Assembly: GCF_004341515.1 (NCBI RefSeq)
Contig: NZ_SLZF01000015.1
Coordinates: 62,001-126,000, forward strand
Source: Allobosea sp. BK604
GTDB lineage: Bacteria; Pseudomonadota; Alphaproteobacteria; Rhizobiales; Beijerinckiaceae
DNA: 64,000 nucleotides
Reading direction: 5' to 3'
In this document: positions 16,330-27,099 of the stretch, one piece after another
How the letters are laid out: each line of letters opens with the position of its first letter
Position numbering within the stretch: position 1 is the first letter of the stretch
The notes under the pieces: model-generated
Seen by the model: only the letters and a program-made list of their open reading frames with translations
What the model was told of the DNA's origin: nothing
The model's database searches: none
Position numbers and translations under genes: made by a program

Positions 16330-17547
16330 CTACCAGTCGCGGCCCGGCCCGACGCTGCCGATGCCGAGCCGGCGCGCGACCGTCGCCGCGATATCGGCGA
16401 AGCTCTCGCGCCGGCCAATGGGACCGGGAGCGACGCCGGGACCGAAGGCGAGGATCGGCACATGCTCGCGGGTATGGTCGGTGCCGTGCCAGGTCGGATC
16501 GTTGCCATGGTCGGCGGTGATGATCGCGAGATCGCCGGGCTTCAGGATGGCCTCCAGCTTCGGCAGCATCGCATCGAAGGCTTCGAGCGCGGCGGCATAG
16601 CCGGGCACGTCGCGGCGATGGCCGTATTCAGTGTCGAAATCGACGAGATTGACGAAGCAGAAGCCGCCATCAGGCAGCCGACCGATCGCCTCGAGCGCGG
16701 CCTCGAACATCGCCTCGTTGCCAAAGGGCTTGATCTCCTCGCCGGTGGCGCGGTGGGCGAAGATGTCGCCGATCTTGCCGACGGTGATCACTGCACGGCC
16801 CTGCGCCGCCAGCCGGTCGAGGAGCGTCTCGTCCGGCGGCGGGATGGCGAAATCCTTGCGATTGCCCGTGCGGGTGAAGCCGGTCTCGGCCTCGCCGATG
16901 AAGGGCCGGGCGATGACGCGGCCGATCCGGAGCGGATCGACCAGCACGCGCGTCCTGCGGCAGAGTTCATAGAGTCGCTCCAGCCCGAAATGCTCCTCAT
17001 GCGCGGCGATCTGGAGCACGGAATCGACTGAGGTGTAGCAGATCGGCTTGCCCGTCCGGATGTGCTCCGCGCCGAGTTCCTCGATGATCACGGTGCCCGA
17101 GGCATGCTGGTTTCCGAGGATGCCGGGCAGTCCGCCTTCGCGGATGATCGCCGCCACCAGATCGGGCGGGAAGGAATTCTCCAGCGCGGTGAAATAGCCC
17201 CATTGGAACGGCACCGGGCAGCCGGCGATCTCCCAATGGCCGGAGGGCGTATCCTTGCCCCTGCTGATCTCGACGCCGTAGCCGAACTGCCCCTCGGGAC
17301 GCGCGGGCCTGGCGATACCGGCCAGAGGCCGGCCGGTCGAGGCCTCGCACGCTTGGGACAGGCCGAGCCGGACGAGATTGGGGAGGGTGAGCGATCCTTG
17401 GCGCAATCCGGCGCGGTCACCCCCGCCCTCGGCGCAGGCCTCGGCGATATGGCCGAGCGTGTCGGCCCCTGCGTCGCCATAGGACGCCGCATCCTCGGCT
17501 CCGCCGCAGCCGACGGAATCGAGCACGATCAGGATGGCGCGCGCCAT
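16330..17547 (-). CDS. deoB: Phosphopentomutase
   Basis: DeoB interconverts (deoxy)ribose 1-phosphate and 5-phosphate in nucleoside salvage. The 405 residues belong to the alkaline-phosphatase superfamily. Metal-site motifs are IVLDSVGCGGAEDAASYGD..ADTLGH at the N-terminus, VDFDTEYGHRRD in the middle, and ITADHGNDPTWHGTDHTREHVPI near the C-terminus. DKASGHWEI-type substrate residues appear as DTPSGHWEIAG. The start is 1 bp from the stop of yejF on the same strand, so it is the last gene of the yejABEF transcript. A link between a peptide or peptide-nucleotide importer and nucleoside salvage is suggestive but unproven. Confidence 0.97.
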   Translation of the reverse strand: MARAILIVLDSVGCGGAEDAASYGDAGADTLGHIAEACAEGGGDRAGLRQGSLTLPNLVRLGLSQACEASTGRPLAGIARPARPEGQFGYGVEISRGKDTPSGHWEIAGCPVPFQWGYFTALENSFPPDLVAAIIREGGLPGILGNQHASGTVIIEELGAEHIRTGKPICYTSVDSVLQIAAHEEHFGLERLYELCRRTRVLVDPLRIGRVIARPFIGEAETGFTRTGNRKDFAIPPPDETLLDRLAAQGRAVITVGKIGDIFAHRATGEEIKPFGNEAMFEAALEAIGRLPDGGFCFVNLVDFDTEYGHRRDVPGYAAALEAFDAMLPKLEAILKPGDLAIITADHGNDPTWHGTDHTREHVPILAFGPGVAPGPIGRRESFADIAATVARRLGIGSVGPGRDW

Positions 17548-17548
17548 C

Positions 17549-19173
<1,625 letters not shown>

Positions 19174-19177
<4 letters not shown>

Positions 19178-20343
19178 GCAAACGTCTTTCGCGGATCGAA
19201 GGCGTCACGCACCGCCTCGCCGATGAAGATCAGCAGCGAGAGCATCAGCGCGATCACCAGGAAGCCGGAGAGGCCGAGCCAGGGCGCCTGCAGGTTGGCC
19301 TTGCCCTGCGCGAGCAGCTCGCCGAGCGAAGGGGAGCCGGGCGGCAGGCCGAAGCCGAGGAAGTCGAGCGAGGTCAGGGTGGTGATCGAGCCGTTCAGGA
19401 TGAAGGGCAGGAAGGTCAGCGTCGCCACCATCGCGTTGGGCAGGAGGTGCTTGACCATGATCTTGCGGTTGGAGAGGCCGAGCGCGCGCGCCGCCCGGAC
19501 ATATTCGAAATTCCGCGCCCGCAGGAATTCGGCGCGGACCACGCCGACCAGCGCCACCCAGGAGAACAGCAGGAGGATGCCGAGCAGCACGAAGAAGCCG
19601 GGCGTGATGATGGCCGCGACGATGATCAGCAGGTAGAGCGCCGGGATCGCGGTCCAGATCTCGATCACGCGCTGGAAGATCAGGTCGGTCCAGCCGCCGA
19701 AATAGCCCTGGATCGCGCCGGCCGCGATGCCGATCACCGAGGAGATCGTCGCCAGGATCAGCCCGAACAGCACGGAGATGCGGAAGCCGTAGATCAGCCG
19801 CGCCACCACGTCGCGGCCCTGGTCATCGGTCCCGAGCCAGTTCCATTCGATGTCGCGGCAGGTCATGCCGCCGCTGCGCTCGGCGACGGGCCGGCATTGC
19901 TCGTCCTTGAGCAGCCAGGTCGGCGGCGCGGGCAGGGGCGTGGGCGTATCGCGGTTGTTCGTATTGTAGGAATAGCGGATCGGCGGCCAGATCGCGAAGC
20001 CGTTGGCGTCGATCTCCTTCGCGATCACCGGATCGCGATAGTCGGTATTGGCGTAGAAGCCGCCGAATTTCTCCTCAGGATAATTGACCGCGACCGGAAA
20101 CAGCCACTCGCCCTTGTAGCGGACGATCAGGGGCCGGTCGTTGGCGATGAACTCGGCGCCGAGCGAGAGGACGAACAGGACGAGGAAGATCCAGAGCGAC
20201 CACCAGCCGCGCCGGTTCGCCTTGAAATTGTCGAGCCGGCGCCGGTTGATCGGCGAAAGCTTGAGCCAGCCCTGTTTGGCTTCCGGCGGCGCCAGCGCGG
20301 TTCTGGTTGCGGCCGGCGGCGGGGCGTCGATCAGCGTATCCAT
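19174..20343 (-). CDS. yejE: Peptide ABC transporter permease
   Basis: The 389-residue inner-membrane permease has an N-terminal cytoplasmic segment ending in RRLDNFKANRRGWWSLWIF (first membrane helix at about 48-64). A long periplasmic region follows, with NWLGTDDQGRDVVARLIYG, the conserved entry to the binding-protein-dependent permease domain. Five further helices carry the EAA loop EFLRARNFEYVRAARALGLSNRKIM. This layout fits YejE/DppC-type subunits. It lies 3 bp after yejB and overlaps yejF by 4 bp. Confidence 0.95.
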
Positions 20344-20346
20344 CCC

Positions 20347-21438
20347 TCAGGCCTCCCGCGTCTCGAAATCGATGCGGGGGTCGACCCAGGTATAGGTCAG
20401 GTCGGTGATGAGGTGCACCACAAGGCCGATCAGCGAGAAGATGTAGAGATTGGCGAAGACGACGGGATAGTCGCGGTTGACGATCGATTCGAAGGAGAGG
20501 AGGCCGAGCCCGTCGAGCGAGAAGATCGTCTCGATCAGCAGCGAGCCGGTGAAGAGCGCGTGCACGAAGGCGCCGGGGAAGCCGGCGATGACGATCAGCA
20601 TCGCATTGCGGAAGACATGGCCATAGAGCACGCCGCGCTCGGACAGGCCCTTCATCCGCGCGGTCAGGACATATTGCTTGCGGATCTCGTCGAGGAACGA
20701 GTTCTTGGTCAGCAGCGTCGAGGTGGCGAAGGCGCCGAGCGCCATGGCCGTGATCGGCAGCGCGATGTGCCAGAGATAATCGGTGATCTTGCCGAACAGA
20801 CTGAGCTCGCTCCAGTTCTCGGAATAGAGCCCGCGCAGCGGGAAGACCTGCCAGAACGAGCCGCCGGCGAAAAGCACGACCAGCAGGATCGCGAACAGGA
20901 AGCCCGGGATCGCATAGCCGATGATGACGACGCCGCTCGTCCAGACATCGAAGCGCGAGCCGTCCTTGACCGCCTTGCGGATGCCGAGCGGAATCGAGAT
21001 CGCATAGGAGAGCAGGGTCATCCACAGGCCGAGCGAGATCGAGACCGGCAGCTTCTCCTTGATCAGCTGCAGCACCGGCGCGTCGCGGAAATACGAACGC
21101 CCGAAATCGAAGCGGATATAGTCTCCGAGCATCTTGATGAAGCGCTCATGCGCCGGCTTGTCGAAGCCGAACTGCTTCTCGAGCTCCTTGATGAAGGCGG
21201 GGTCGAGCCCCTGCGCGCCGCGATAGGCCGAGTTGGAATCGCCGCCGTGCTGTGCGCCGCTATCGCTGCTCGAGCCGCCGACACGGTCGGTGGCGTTGCC
21301 GCCCTGGCCCTGGAGCTGCGCGATGACGCGCTCGACCGGCCCGCCCGGCGCGAATTGCACGATGACGAAGGAGATCAACAGGATGCCGAACAGTGTCGGC
21401 ACCATCAGCGCCAGCCGCCGGGCGATATAGCTCAGCAT
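20347..21438 (-). CDS. yejB: Peptide ABC transporter permease
   Basis: The 363-residue permease starts MLSYIARRLALMVPTLFGILLISFVIVQFAPGGP, the standard first helix of DppB/YejB-type subunits. It has a long periplasmic insert rich in Gly, Ser and Gln (about 45-75), then FLDEIRKQYVLTARMKGLSERGVLYGHVFRN, the EAA coupling loop. The C-terminal DLTYTWVDPRIDFETRE is typical. It pairs with YejE to form the channel. The gap to yejA is 6 bp. Confidence 0.95.
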   Translation of the reverse strand: MLSYIARRLALMVPTLFGILLISFVIVQFAPGGPVERVIAQLQGQGGNATDRVGGSSSDSGAQHGGDSNSAYRGAQGLDPAFIKELEKQFGFDKPAHERFIKMLGDYIRFDFGRSYFRDAPVLQLIKEKLPVSISLGLWMTLLSYAISIPLGIRKAVKDGSRFDVWTSGVVIIGYAIPGFLFAILLVVLFAGGSFWQVFPLRGLYSENWSELSLFGKITDYLWHIALPITAMALGAFATSTLLTKNSFLDEIRKQYVLTARMKGLSERGVLYGHVFRNAMLIVIAGFPGAFVHALFTGSLLIETIFSLDGLGLLSFESIVNRDYPVVFANLYIFSLIGLVVHLITDLTYTWVDPRIDFETREA

Positions 21439-21444
21439 TCGCGC

Positions 21445-23307
21445 TCAGGCCTTTCCGATCCGCTTGGCTTTCTCGGCGTCGAACCACCAGGTTCCCGGCG
21501 CGCCCGAGCCGTATTTCGGCTTGGTCTGCGGCCGGTCGTACATGTCCCAATAGGCCAGCCACTCGTTCGGATTCCACCACATCGGGATCCAGTAGCGGCC
21601 GGCCCGGAGCACTCGGTCGAGGCACTTGGCCGCGACCACGACCTCGGCATAGCTCTTGGCCTGACCGATACGCTCGATCATCGCATCGACCGCGGGGTCG
21701 GCGATGCCGGCGACATTGCGCGAGCCGCGCGTCTTCGCGGCTTCCGAGCCATAGACGATCCGCAGCGTGTCGCTGGGGATGGCCGAGCCACCCAGCGCCA
21801 GGCTGGCGATGTCGAAGTCGAATTCCTGCATCCGGCGCTGATATTGCGCGGCATCGACGATGCGCGAGGTCGCCTTAATGCCCAGCCGGCCGAGATTGGC
21901 CTGGAAGGGCTGGGTATGCGGCTGCAAGGCGGTCTGGAAGTCGAGGAACTCGATCTCGAACGGCTTGCCATCCGGCAGCTTCAGCACATTGCCCTCGCGC
22001 TTGCAGCCGGCGGCACGCAGGAGCTCGTCGGCCTTGCGCATCAAGGCGCGGTCGCTGCCCGAGCCGTCGCTGACCGGCGGCAGCCAGGGATCACCGAAGA
22101 CCTCCTCGGAAACCTTGCCGCGGAAGGGCTCCAGCAACGCGAGTTCCTCGGGCGAAGGCTTGCCGACGGCCTTCGAGTCCGAGTTCTCGAAGAACGAGGT
22201 CATCCGCGTATAGGCACCGAAGATGATGTTCTTGTTGGTCCATTCGAAGTCGAAGCAGAGGTTCAGCGCCTCGCGGATACGGATGTCCTTGAAGGCGTCG
22301 CGGCGCAGGTTGAAGTACCAGCCCTGCGAGCGCGTCGGCGCGGTGCTCGGCAGCGATTCCTTCCTGACCTTGCCTTCCTTGATGGCGGGGAAGTCATAGC
22401 CCGTCGCCCAGATCCGCGAGGTATATTCCTCCTGGAAGGTGATGATCCCGGCCTTGAACGCCTCGAAGGCGACCTGCCGGTCGCGGAAATACTCCCAGCG
22501 CACCCGGTCGAAATTACTGGTGCCGATATTCACCGGCAGGTCCTTGCCCCAATAGTCCGGCCGGCGCTCGAACTCGATGAAGCGGCCCTGCTCGAAGCGA
22601 CCGACCTTGTAGGCGCCGGAGCCGAGCGGCGGCTCCAGCGTCGAGGCCTCGAAATTGCGGTTCGACCAGTATTTCTCGGAGAAGACCGGCAGGCCGGCGA
22701 CGATGAGATGCAGGTCGCGGCCGCGCTTCGGCGAAAGCTCGACCACGGCGATGTCCTCGCCCTCGGCCTTGGCCGAAACCAGCTCGTTCAGCATCAGGCG
22801 GTAGGACGGGTGGCCCTTGCTCTTCAGGATGTTCATGGAGAAGGCGACATCGGCCGCCGTCACCCGGCTGCCGTCAAAGAACTTGGCCTCGGGCCGAAGC
22901 CGGAAGCGATAGGTCAGCTTGTCCGGCGAGACCGCCACGCTCTTCGCCAGCAGGCCGTAGAGCGCGCCCGGCTCGTCGGCCGAGCCGGACATCAGGCTGT
23001 CGAAACAGGCATCCATGCCGGCGGCGCCGTCGCCCTGCATGACGAAGGTGTTCAGCGTGTTGAACGTATCGAAATTCTGGTTGCCGCTCGCGGTTTTGAT
23101 CTGAAGCGTGATCGAGCCGCCGGTCGGCGCCTTCGGGTTCACATAGGCGAAATGCGGGAAGTCGGGAGGCAGCGCCAGTTCGCCGAAGGTCGAGAGACCG
23201 TGGACCTCGCCCTCCTGTGCCCAGGCGGGAGCGCTCAAGCGCGGCAGGCTCGCACCGACCAGGGCGACGCCGCCGGCCTCCAGCAATCTGCGGCGGGTGA
23301 TGCGCAT
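21445..23307 (-). CDS. yejA: Periplasmic peptide-binding protein of the Yej importer
   Basis: The 620-residue protein begins MRITRRRLLEAGGVALVGASL, a twin-arginine-like signal peptide ending near APAWAQ. The body is an SBP_bac_5 (cluster C, peptide/nickel) binding protein with the family's LTYRFRLRPEAKFFDGSRVTAADV segment. The start at 23307 is chosen because AAGGAG lies just upstream and the signal peptide begins there. A longer open frame to 23400 has no ribosome site. It is the first gene of the yejABEF-deoB group. Confidence 0.95.
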   Translation of the reverse strand: MRITRRRLLEAGGVALVGASLPRLSAPAWAQEGEVHGLSTFGELALPPDFPHFAYVNPKAPTGGSITLQIKTASGNQNFDTFNTLNTFVMQGDGAAGMDACFDSLMSGSADEPGALYGLLAKSVAVSPDKLTYRFRLRPEAKFFDGSRVTAADVAFSMNILKSKGHPSYRLMLNELVSAKAEGEDIAVVELSPKRGRDLHLIVAGLPVFSEKYWSNRNFEASTLEPPLGSGAYKVGRFEQGRFIEFERRPDYWGKDLPVNIGTSNFDRVRWEYFRDRQVAFEAFKAGIITFQEEYTSRIWATGYDFPAIKEGKVRKESLPSTAPTRSQGWYFNLRRDAFKDIRIREALNLCFDFEWTNKNIIFGAYTRMTSFFENSDSKAVGKPSPEELALLEPFRGKVSEEVFGDPWLPPVSDGSGSDRALMRKADELLRAAGCKREGNVLKLPDGKPFEIEFLDFQTALQPHTQPFQANLGRLGIKATSRIVDAAQYQRRMQEFDFDIASLALGGSAIPSDTLRIVYGSEAAKTRGSRNVAGIADPAVDAMIERIGQAKSYAEVVVAAKCLDRVLRAGRYWIPMWWNPNEWLAYWDMYDRPQTKPKYGSGAPGTWWFDAEKAKRIGKA

Positions 23308-23430
23308 CGCATGCTCCTTTGTCCGTTTCGCCGCCTGATTCGCGCTCCGATTATGTCGAACGCGGCCGGCGGCGCCAGTCATTGCGGGATTTGCCGGCAT
23401 CCTGGCGGCAACAGCATGGCGCAGACAAGC

Positions 23431-23454
23431 AAAAGCCGGGCTGAACGGCCCGGC
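23431..23454 (-). terminator. Intrinsic terminator after the cytochrome c gene
   Basis: Read on the minus strand, a 7-bp stem GCCGGGC/GCCCGGC with a 6-base loop is followed by TTTT. It lies about 45 bp past the cytochrome c stop, upstream of yejA, and separates the two transcripts. Confidence 0.75.
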
Positions 23455-23497
23455 CTGGCTTGATCGTGATGCGTCGGATCGACGCTGCGTGAAGCGA

Positions 23498-24037
23498 TCA
23501 GGGCTTCGGCAGCGGCTTCGGCGAATCGGAGAGCGTGTTCAGATAGGCGATGACGTCGGCACGCGTGTCGGCCTTGCTGATGCCGGCGAAGGCCATCGCG
23601 GTGCCGGGGACATAAGCCTTCGGCCCCTTCAGGAAGTGGTCGAGCCCGTCGGCCTCCCAGACCTTGTCGTTGCGGCCCTTCATCGCGGCCGAGTAGCCGA
23701 AGCCGTCGACCGAACCCTCGTTGCGGCCATAGACGCCGAAGAGATGGGGGCCGACCTTGTTGGCGCCGCCCTTGTCGAAGGTGTGGCAGGCCTTGCAGGC
23801 GCCGACAGCCTTCTCGCCACGGGCCGGGTCGGCCTTGGCGAGGCGCACCGCGATCGGCTCGTCCTCCACCGGGGCGGCGGCGCCGGCGGCGGCCGCGGGC
23901 TCCTCGCTCGGCAGGTCGAAGCCCGGCACGGCCGGCTTATGCGGCGCGAACACGATGCCCGCGACCATGTTCAGGGCCATCACCACGAGCAGCGTGGAGA
24001 GGCCCGCGCCGGCGATCTTGTTCAGCTCGATATTCAT
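23498..24037 (-). CDS. Membrane-anchored c-type cytochrome (CycM-like)
   Basis: The 179 residues start with an uncleaved-looking anchor helix (LSTLLVVMALNMVAGIVFA, about 13-31), then an Ala/Pro/Glu-rich linker and a class I cytochrome c domain. The haem motif is CKACH at 81-85, and the distal methionine is probably in PGTAMAFAG. The layout matches CycM of Bradyrhizobium, a membrane-bound cytochrome that carries electrons from the bc1 complex to a terminal oxidase. Its place divergent from kdsB-pheA is the same as in other Hyphomicrobiales. An intrinsic terminator follows. Confidence 0.93.
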   Translation of the reverse strand: MNIELNKIAGAGLSTLLVVMALNMVAGIVFAPHKPAVPGFDLPSEEPAAAAGAAAPVEDEPIAVRLAKADPARGEKAVGACKACHTFDKGGANKVGPHLFGVYGRNEGSVDGFGYSAAMKGRNDKVWEADGLDHFLKGPKAYVPGTAMAFAGISKADTRADVIAYLNTLSDSPKPLPKP

Positions 24038-24240
24038 CGCATCGAAACCCTCGGGCCTCGGCGCCAGGCGGCGCGCGAAGCGGACAGCGCTTTAGGCCGG
24101 AGCCTGATAGCGCCGACACACGGCCGTTGCTTAACCGCTTTGCGCGCTTGATTGCAACTCGTATAAGCACGCTCCGCTTTGAGACCTTTTGCCGCTTCCC
24201 GTCGCAATCCGGCGACCCTGCCCCCGAGCCTTCCTGATCC

Positions 24241-24984
24241 ATGCCCCAGCCGCTCATCCTGATCCCCGCCCGCATGCAGGCGACACGCCTGCCCGGTAAG
24301 CCGCTCGCCGATATCCTGGGCGAGCCGATGATCGTGCATGTCTGGCGCCGGGCGATGGAATCGGGGGTCGGCGAGGCCGTGGTCGCGACCGACGAGCCAC
24401 GTATCGTCGACGCCATTGAGAAAGCCGGCGGCCGCGCCGTGCTGACCCGTGCCGATCACCACACCGGCTCCGACCGCATCAAGGAAGCCGCCGATATCGT
24501 CGATCCCGAGGGGCGCTACGACGTCATCGTCAACGTCCAGGGCGACCTTCCCACGATCGACCCTCGCGTGATCGCCGCGTCGGTCGAGCCGCTGGCGGAC
24601 GATGCCGTCGATATCGTCACGCTCGCGGCGGTGATCACCCGCGAGGAGGAGAAGTTCGAAGCGAGCGTCGTCAAGGCGATCGGCAGCGAGATCTCGCCTG
24701 GTCGCATGCGCGCGCTCTACTTTACCCGGGTGACGGCGCCGGGCGGGGAGGGGCCGCTCTATCACCATATCGGCCTCTACACCTACCGCCGGAAGGCGCT
24801 CGACCGGTTCGTCAGCCTGCCGCCTTCGCCGCTGGAGAAGCGCGAGCGGCTGGAGCAATTGCGTGCCGTCGAGGACGGCATGCGCATCGACATCATCGTG
24901 GTCGATGACGTGCCGCTCGGCGTCGACACCCCGCACGACCTCGAACGCGCCCGCGACATCCTGAAGTCCCGCGCCGGAGCCTGA
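24241..24984 (+). CDS. kdsB: 3-deoxy-manno-octulosonate cytidylyltransferase
   Basis: KdsB activates Kdo to CMP-Kdo for lipid A / LPS core assembly. The 247-residue protein shows LILIPARMQATRLPGKPLADILGEPMI at the N-terminus (CTP-binding loop with the R-x-x-S/T-x-RLPGKP pattern, here RMQATRLPGKP), VVATDEPRI, TRADHHTGSDRI and VNVQGDLPTI, all standard. It is 2 bp ahead of pheA, so the two are cotranscribed. Confidence 0.97.
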   Translation: MPQPLILIPARMQATRLPGKPLADILGEPMIVHVWRRAMESGVGEAVVATDEPRIVDAIEKAGGRAVLTRADHHTGSDRIKEAADIVDPEGRYDVIVNVQGDLPTIDPRVIAASVEPLADDAVDIVTLAAVITREEEKFEASVVKAIGSEISPGRMRALYFTRVTAPGGEGPLYHHIGLYTYRRKALDRFVSLPPSPLEKRERLEQLRAVEDGMRIDIIVVDDVPLGVDTPHDLERARDILKSRAGA

Positions 24985-24986
24985 AA

Positions 24987-25841
24987 ATGTCTGTCATCGT
25001 GTCCTACCAGGGCGAGCCCGGCGCCTTCTCCTCGCAGGCCGCCCTCCAGGTCTTCCCCGATTGCGAGTTGCTGCCCTGCGCCACCTTCGAGGACGCGCTC
25101 TCGGCCGTCAGCGATGGCACCGCGCGCTACGGCATGATCCCGATCGACAATTCGATCGCTGGCCGCGTCGCCGATATCCATCACCTGCTGCCGCGCTCCG
25201 GCCTGCACATCATCGGCGAGCATTTCCTGCCGATCCGCTTTCACCTGATGGCGGTCGAGGGCGCCACGCTGGCGACGCTGAAGACCGTGCAGAGCCACAT
25301 CCATGCGCTCGGCCAATGCCGCAAGATCATCCGCAAGCTCGGCCTCAAGGCCGAGGTCGCGGCCGACACGGCGGGCTCGGCCCGGCAGGTCGCCGAGGCC
25401 GGCGACATCACCCGGGCCGCGATCGCGCCGCATATCGCCGCCGAGGTCTACGGCCTCAAGATCCTGATGGAGGATATCGAGGACGAGAAGCACAATACGA
25501 CCCGCTTCGTCGTGCTCTCGAAATATCCGGAATATGCCCGCCAGGGCTCGGCCAAGACCGTGACGACGCTGATGTTCCGCGTCCGCAACATCCCGGCCGC
25601 GCTCTACAAGGCGCTCGGCGGCTTCGCCACCAACGGCATCAACATGACCAAGCTCGAGAGCTACATGGTCGACGGCCATTTCTCGGCGACGATGTTCTAC
25701 TGCGACGTCGAGGGCCACCCCGACGACCCGGCGCTGAAGCGCGCTTTGACCGAGCTGGAATATTTTTCCCGCGAGATGAAGATCCTGGGCGTCTACTCGG
25801 CGAACGCGTTTCGCGAGAGCTTTGCCGAGCCGGGGGAGTAA
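24987..25841 (+). CDS. pheA: Prephenate dehydratase
   Basis: The enzyme converts prephenate to phenylpyruvate in phenylalanine synthesis. The 284 residues comprise a PDT catalytic domain (about 1-180; YQGEPGAFSSQAA at the N-terminus, IPIDNSIAGRV, and the catalytic NTTRFVVL motif near 171-178) and a C-terminal ACT domain with GGFATNGINMTKLESYMVDG, which binds phenylalanine for feedback control. There is no chorismate mutase domain, which is usual in alphaproteobacteria. It follows kdsB after 2 bp. Confidence 0.97.
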   Translation: MSVIVSYQGEPGAFSSQAALQVFPDCELLPCATFEDALSAVSDGTARYGMIPIDNSIAGRVADIHHLLPRSGLHIIGEHFLPIRFHLMAVEGATLATLKTVQSHIHALGQCRKIIRKLGLKAEVAADTAGSARQVAEAGDITRAAIAPHIAAEVYGLKILMEDIEDEKHNTTRFVVLSKYPEYARQGSAKTVTTLMFRVRNIPAALYKALGGFATNGINMTKLESYMVDGHFSATMFYCDVEGHPDDPALKRALTELEYFSREMKILGVYSANAFRESFAEPGE

Positions 25842-25861
25842 TCGTCGCGCGAGCTGTTCCG

Positions 25862-25995
25862 CCCTTCTCCCCCTGCGGGAGAAGGTGGCGCGAAGCGCCG
25901 GATGAGGGGGCGCGCCCACGTTTCCAGTCGAGGCGCGGCAATCGTCGCCTCGCCCTTGCCCCGATCCTCTCCCGCACGGGGAGGGGCCAGGTGCG
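25862..25995. repeat. Dispersed CTTCTCCC/GGGAGAAG-type repeat between pheA and nudC
   Basis: CCTTCTCCC (25863-25871) pairs with GGGAGAAGG (25877-25885). It is followed by GGCGCGAAGCGCC, GATGAGGGGG, and a second CTCTCCC..GGGGAGGGG unit near 25969-25988. This arrangement is a well-known repetitive intergenic element of many Hyphomicrobiales. It fills the gap between two convergent genes and could act in transcription termination. Confidence 0.75.
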
Positions 25996-25997
25996 CC

Positions 25998-26957
25998 CTA
26001 CGGCTCCTCGCCCTCGACCGCCCAGGCCCCCAGGATCGTATTCGCGATCGCCAGGTGCTGGGGGCTGGTGAACCCTTCAGGGTGCTTGCCCTCGAGCATC
26101 TGGAGCGCCTCCTCGCGGCTGAACCAGCGCCCGGCCTCCAGTTCGGTGCCATCGAGCACGATGTCGTCGTTCAGGGACTCCGCCAGGCAGCCGATCATCA
26201 GCGAACCGGGGAAGGGCCAGGGCTGCGAGGCGATGTAGCGCACAGTGCCCGCGCGAAGCCCGGCTTCTTCCCAGGTCTCCCTGCGAACCGCGTCCTCGAA
26301 GGTCTCGCCCGGCTCGACGAAGCCGGCGATGCAGGAATACATGCCCGGCGCAAAGCGGGCTTGCCGCGCCAGCAGGCATTTGTCGCCGCGCACGGCGAGC
26401 ATGATCACGACCGGGTCGGTGCGCGGGAAATGCTGCGCGCCGCAGGCATCGCATTGCCGCTTCCAGCCGGCCGATTCGAGCTTGGTCGGCGCGCCGCACT
26501 GGGCGCAGAAGCGATGGCGCGCATGCCAGTCGAGCATCGCCTTGCCCTCGCCGAGCGGGCCGAGCTCCTCGTTCGGGACGAGGCGCTTCAGGGCGACGGA
26601 GCGCAGGTCGGTGAGCAGCAGCTCCGGCCGCTCGCGCAGCGGCTCGACCATCGTCTTGTCGAGCAATCTTGCGAAACGCGGCGCCCCCGCAGGGTCGACG
26701 CCGAGAAAGACTTCCTCGAAGCCCTGGCCGAGCACCTCGGTTTCCGAATGGCTGAACCAGACCGACTGCGTCTCCTCGTCGAGCCGCTTCAGCACCGGCG
26801 TGTCACCGGCGACGACCGCAAGCCGCGTATCGGAACGCAGGCGCAGCGCCTGGACCGCGTCCGGCTTGTCGCGCAGGTCCGCCCTCCGGTCGAGATTGCT
26901 GGTGGCGAAGCCCGTCAGGGCGGAGCGTTCGCGGTGGCGAGGCGAGGCGTCGTTCAT
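25998..26957 (-). CDS. nudC: NAD(+) diphosphatase (Nudix)
   Basis: NudC hydrolyses NAD(H) to NMN(H) and AMP and can remove NAD caps from RNA. The 319-residue protein has the NUDIX-like N-terminal domain, then a four-cysteine zinc ribbon (CAQCG.. CDACG at about 150-170). The Nudix box is GFVEPGETFEDAVRRETWEEAG, followed by the NudC signature SQPWPFPGSLM. All these features agree with NudC. It converges on pheA across a repeat. Confidence 0.95.
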   Translation of the reverse strand: MNDASPRHRERSALTGFATSNLDRRADLRDKPDAVQALRLRSDTRLAVVAGDTPVLKRLDEETQSVWFSHSETEVLGQGFEEVFLGVDPAGAPRFARLLDKTMVEPLRERPELLLTDLRSVALKRLVPNEELGPLGEGKAMLDWHARHRFCAQCGAPTKLESAGWKRQCDACGAQHFPRTDPVVIMLAVRGDKCLLARQARFAPGMYSCIAGFVEPGETFEDAVRRETWEEAGLRAGTVRYIASQPWPFPGSLMIGCLAESLNDDIVLDGTELEAGRWFSREEALQMLEGKHPEGFTSPQHLAIANTILGAWAVEGEEP

Positions 26958-26968
26958 GCCTCCGTCCT

Positions 26969-27061
26969 AGAGCATGATGCCGAAAAGTGGAAACCGGTTT
27001 TCGGGTGACACAGGCGCGCTCACGTCAGAGTTTGCTCCGCAAGAGTGGCATGCACTTTTGC
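26969..27061. repeat. Composite dispersed repeat upstream of nudC
   Basis: AGAGCATGATGCCGAAAAG...ACCGGTTTTCGGG (26969-27005) is followed by a hairpin, GCAAGAGTG / CACTTTTGC, at 27039-27061. The same two element types occur in the opposite order at 5741-5824. The unit lies just upstream of nudC and past the end of mmsB. Confidence 0.75.
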
Positions 27062-27099
27062 GATCGGAACAGGCCCAGGCAACTTGCTTGGCGCGTGCT

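Noticed and set aside
19447..23463. A 1338-codon open frame on the plus strand opposite the yej genes
   Set aside because: It lies antisense to four well-supported yej genes and its translation is low-complexity, rich in Arg, Asp, Glu and Gly. High GC content produces such long antisense frames.
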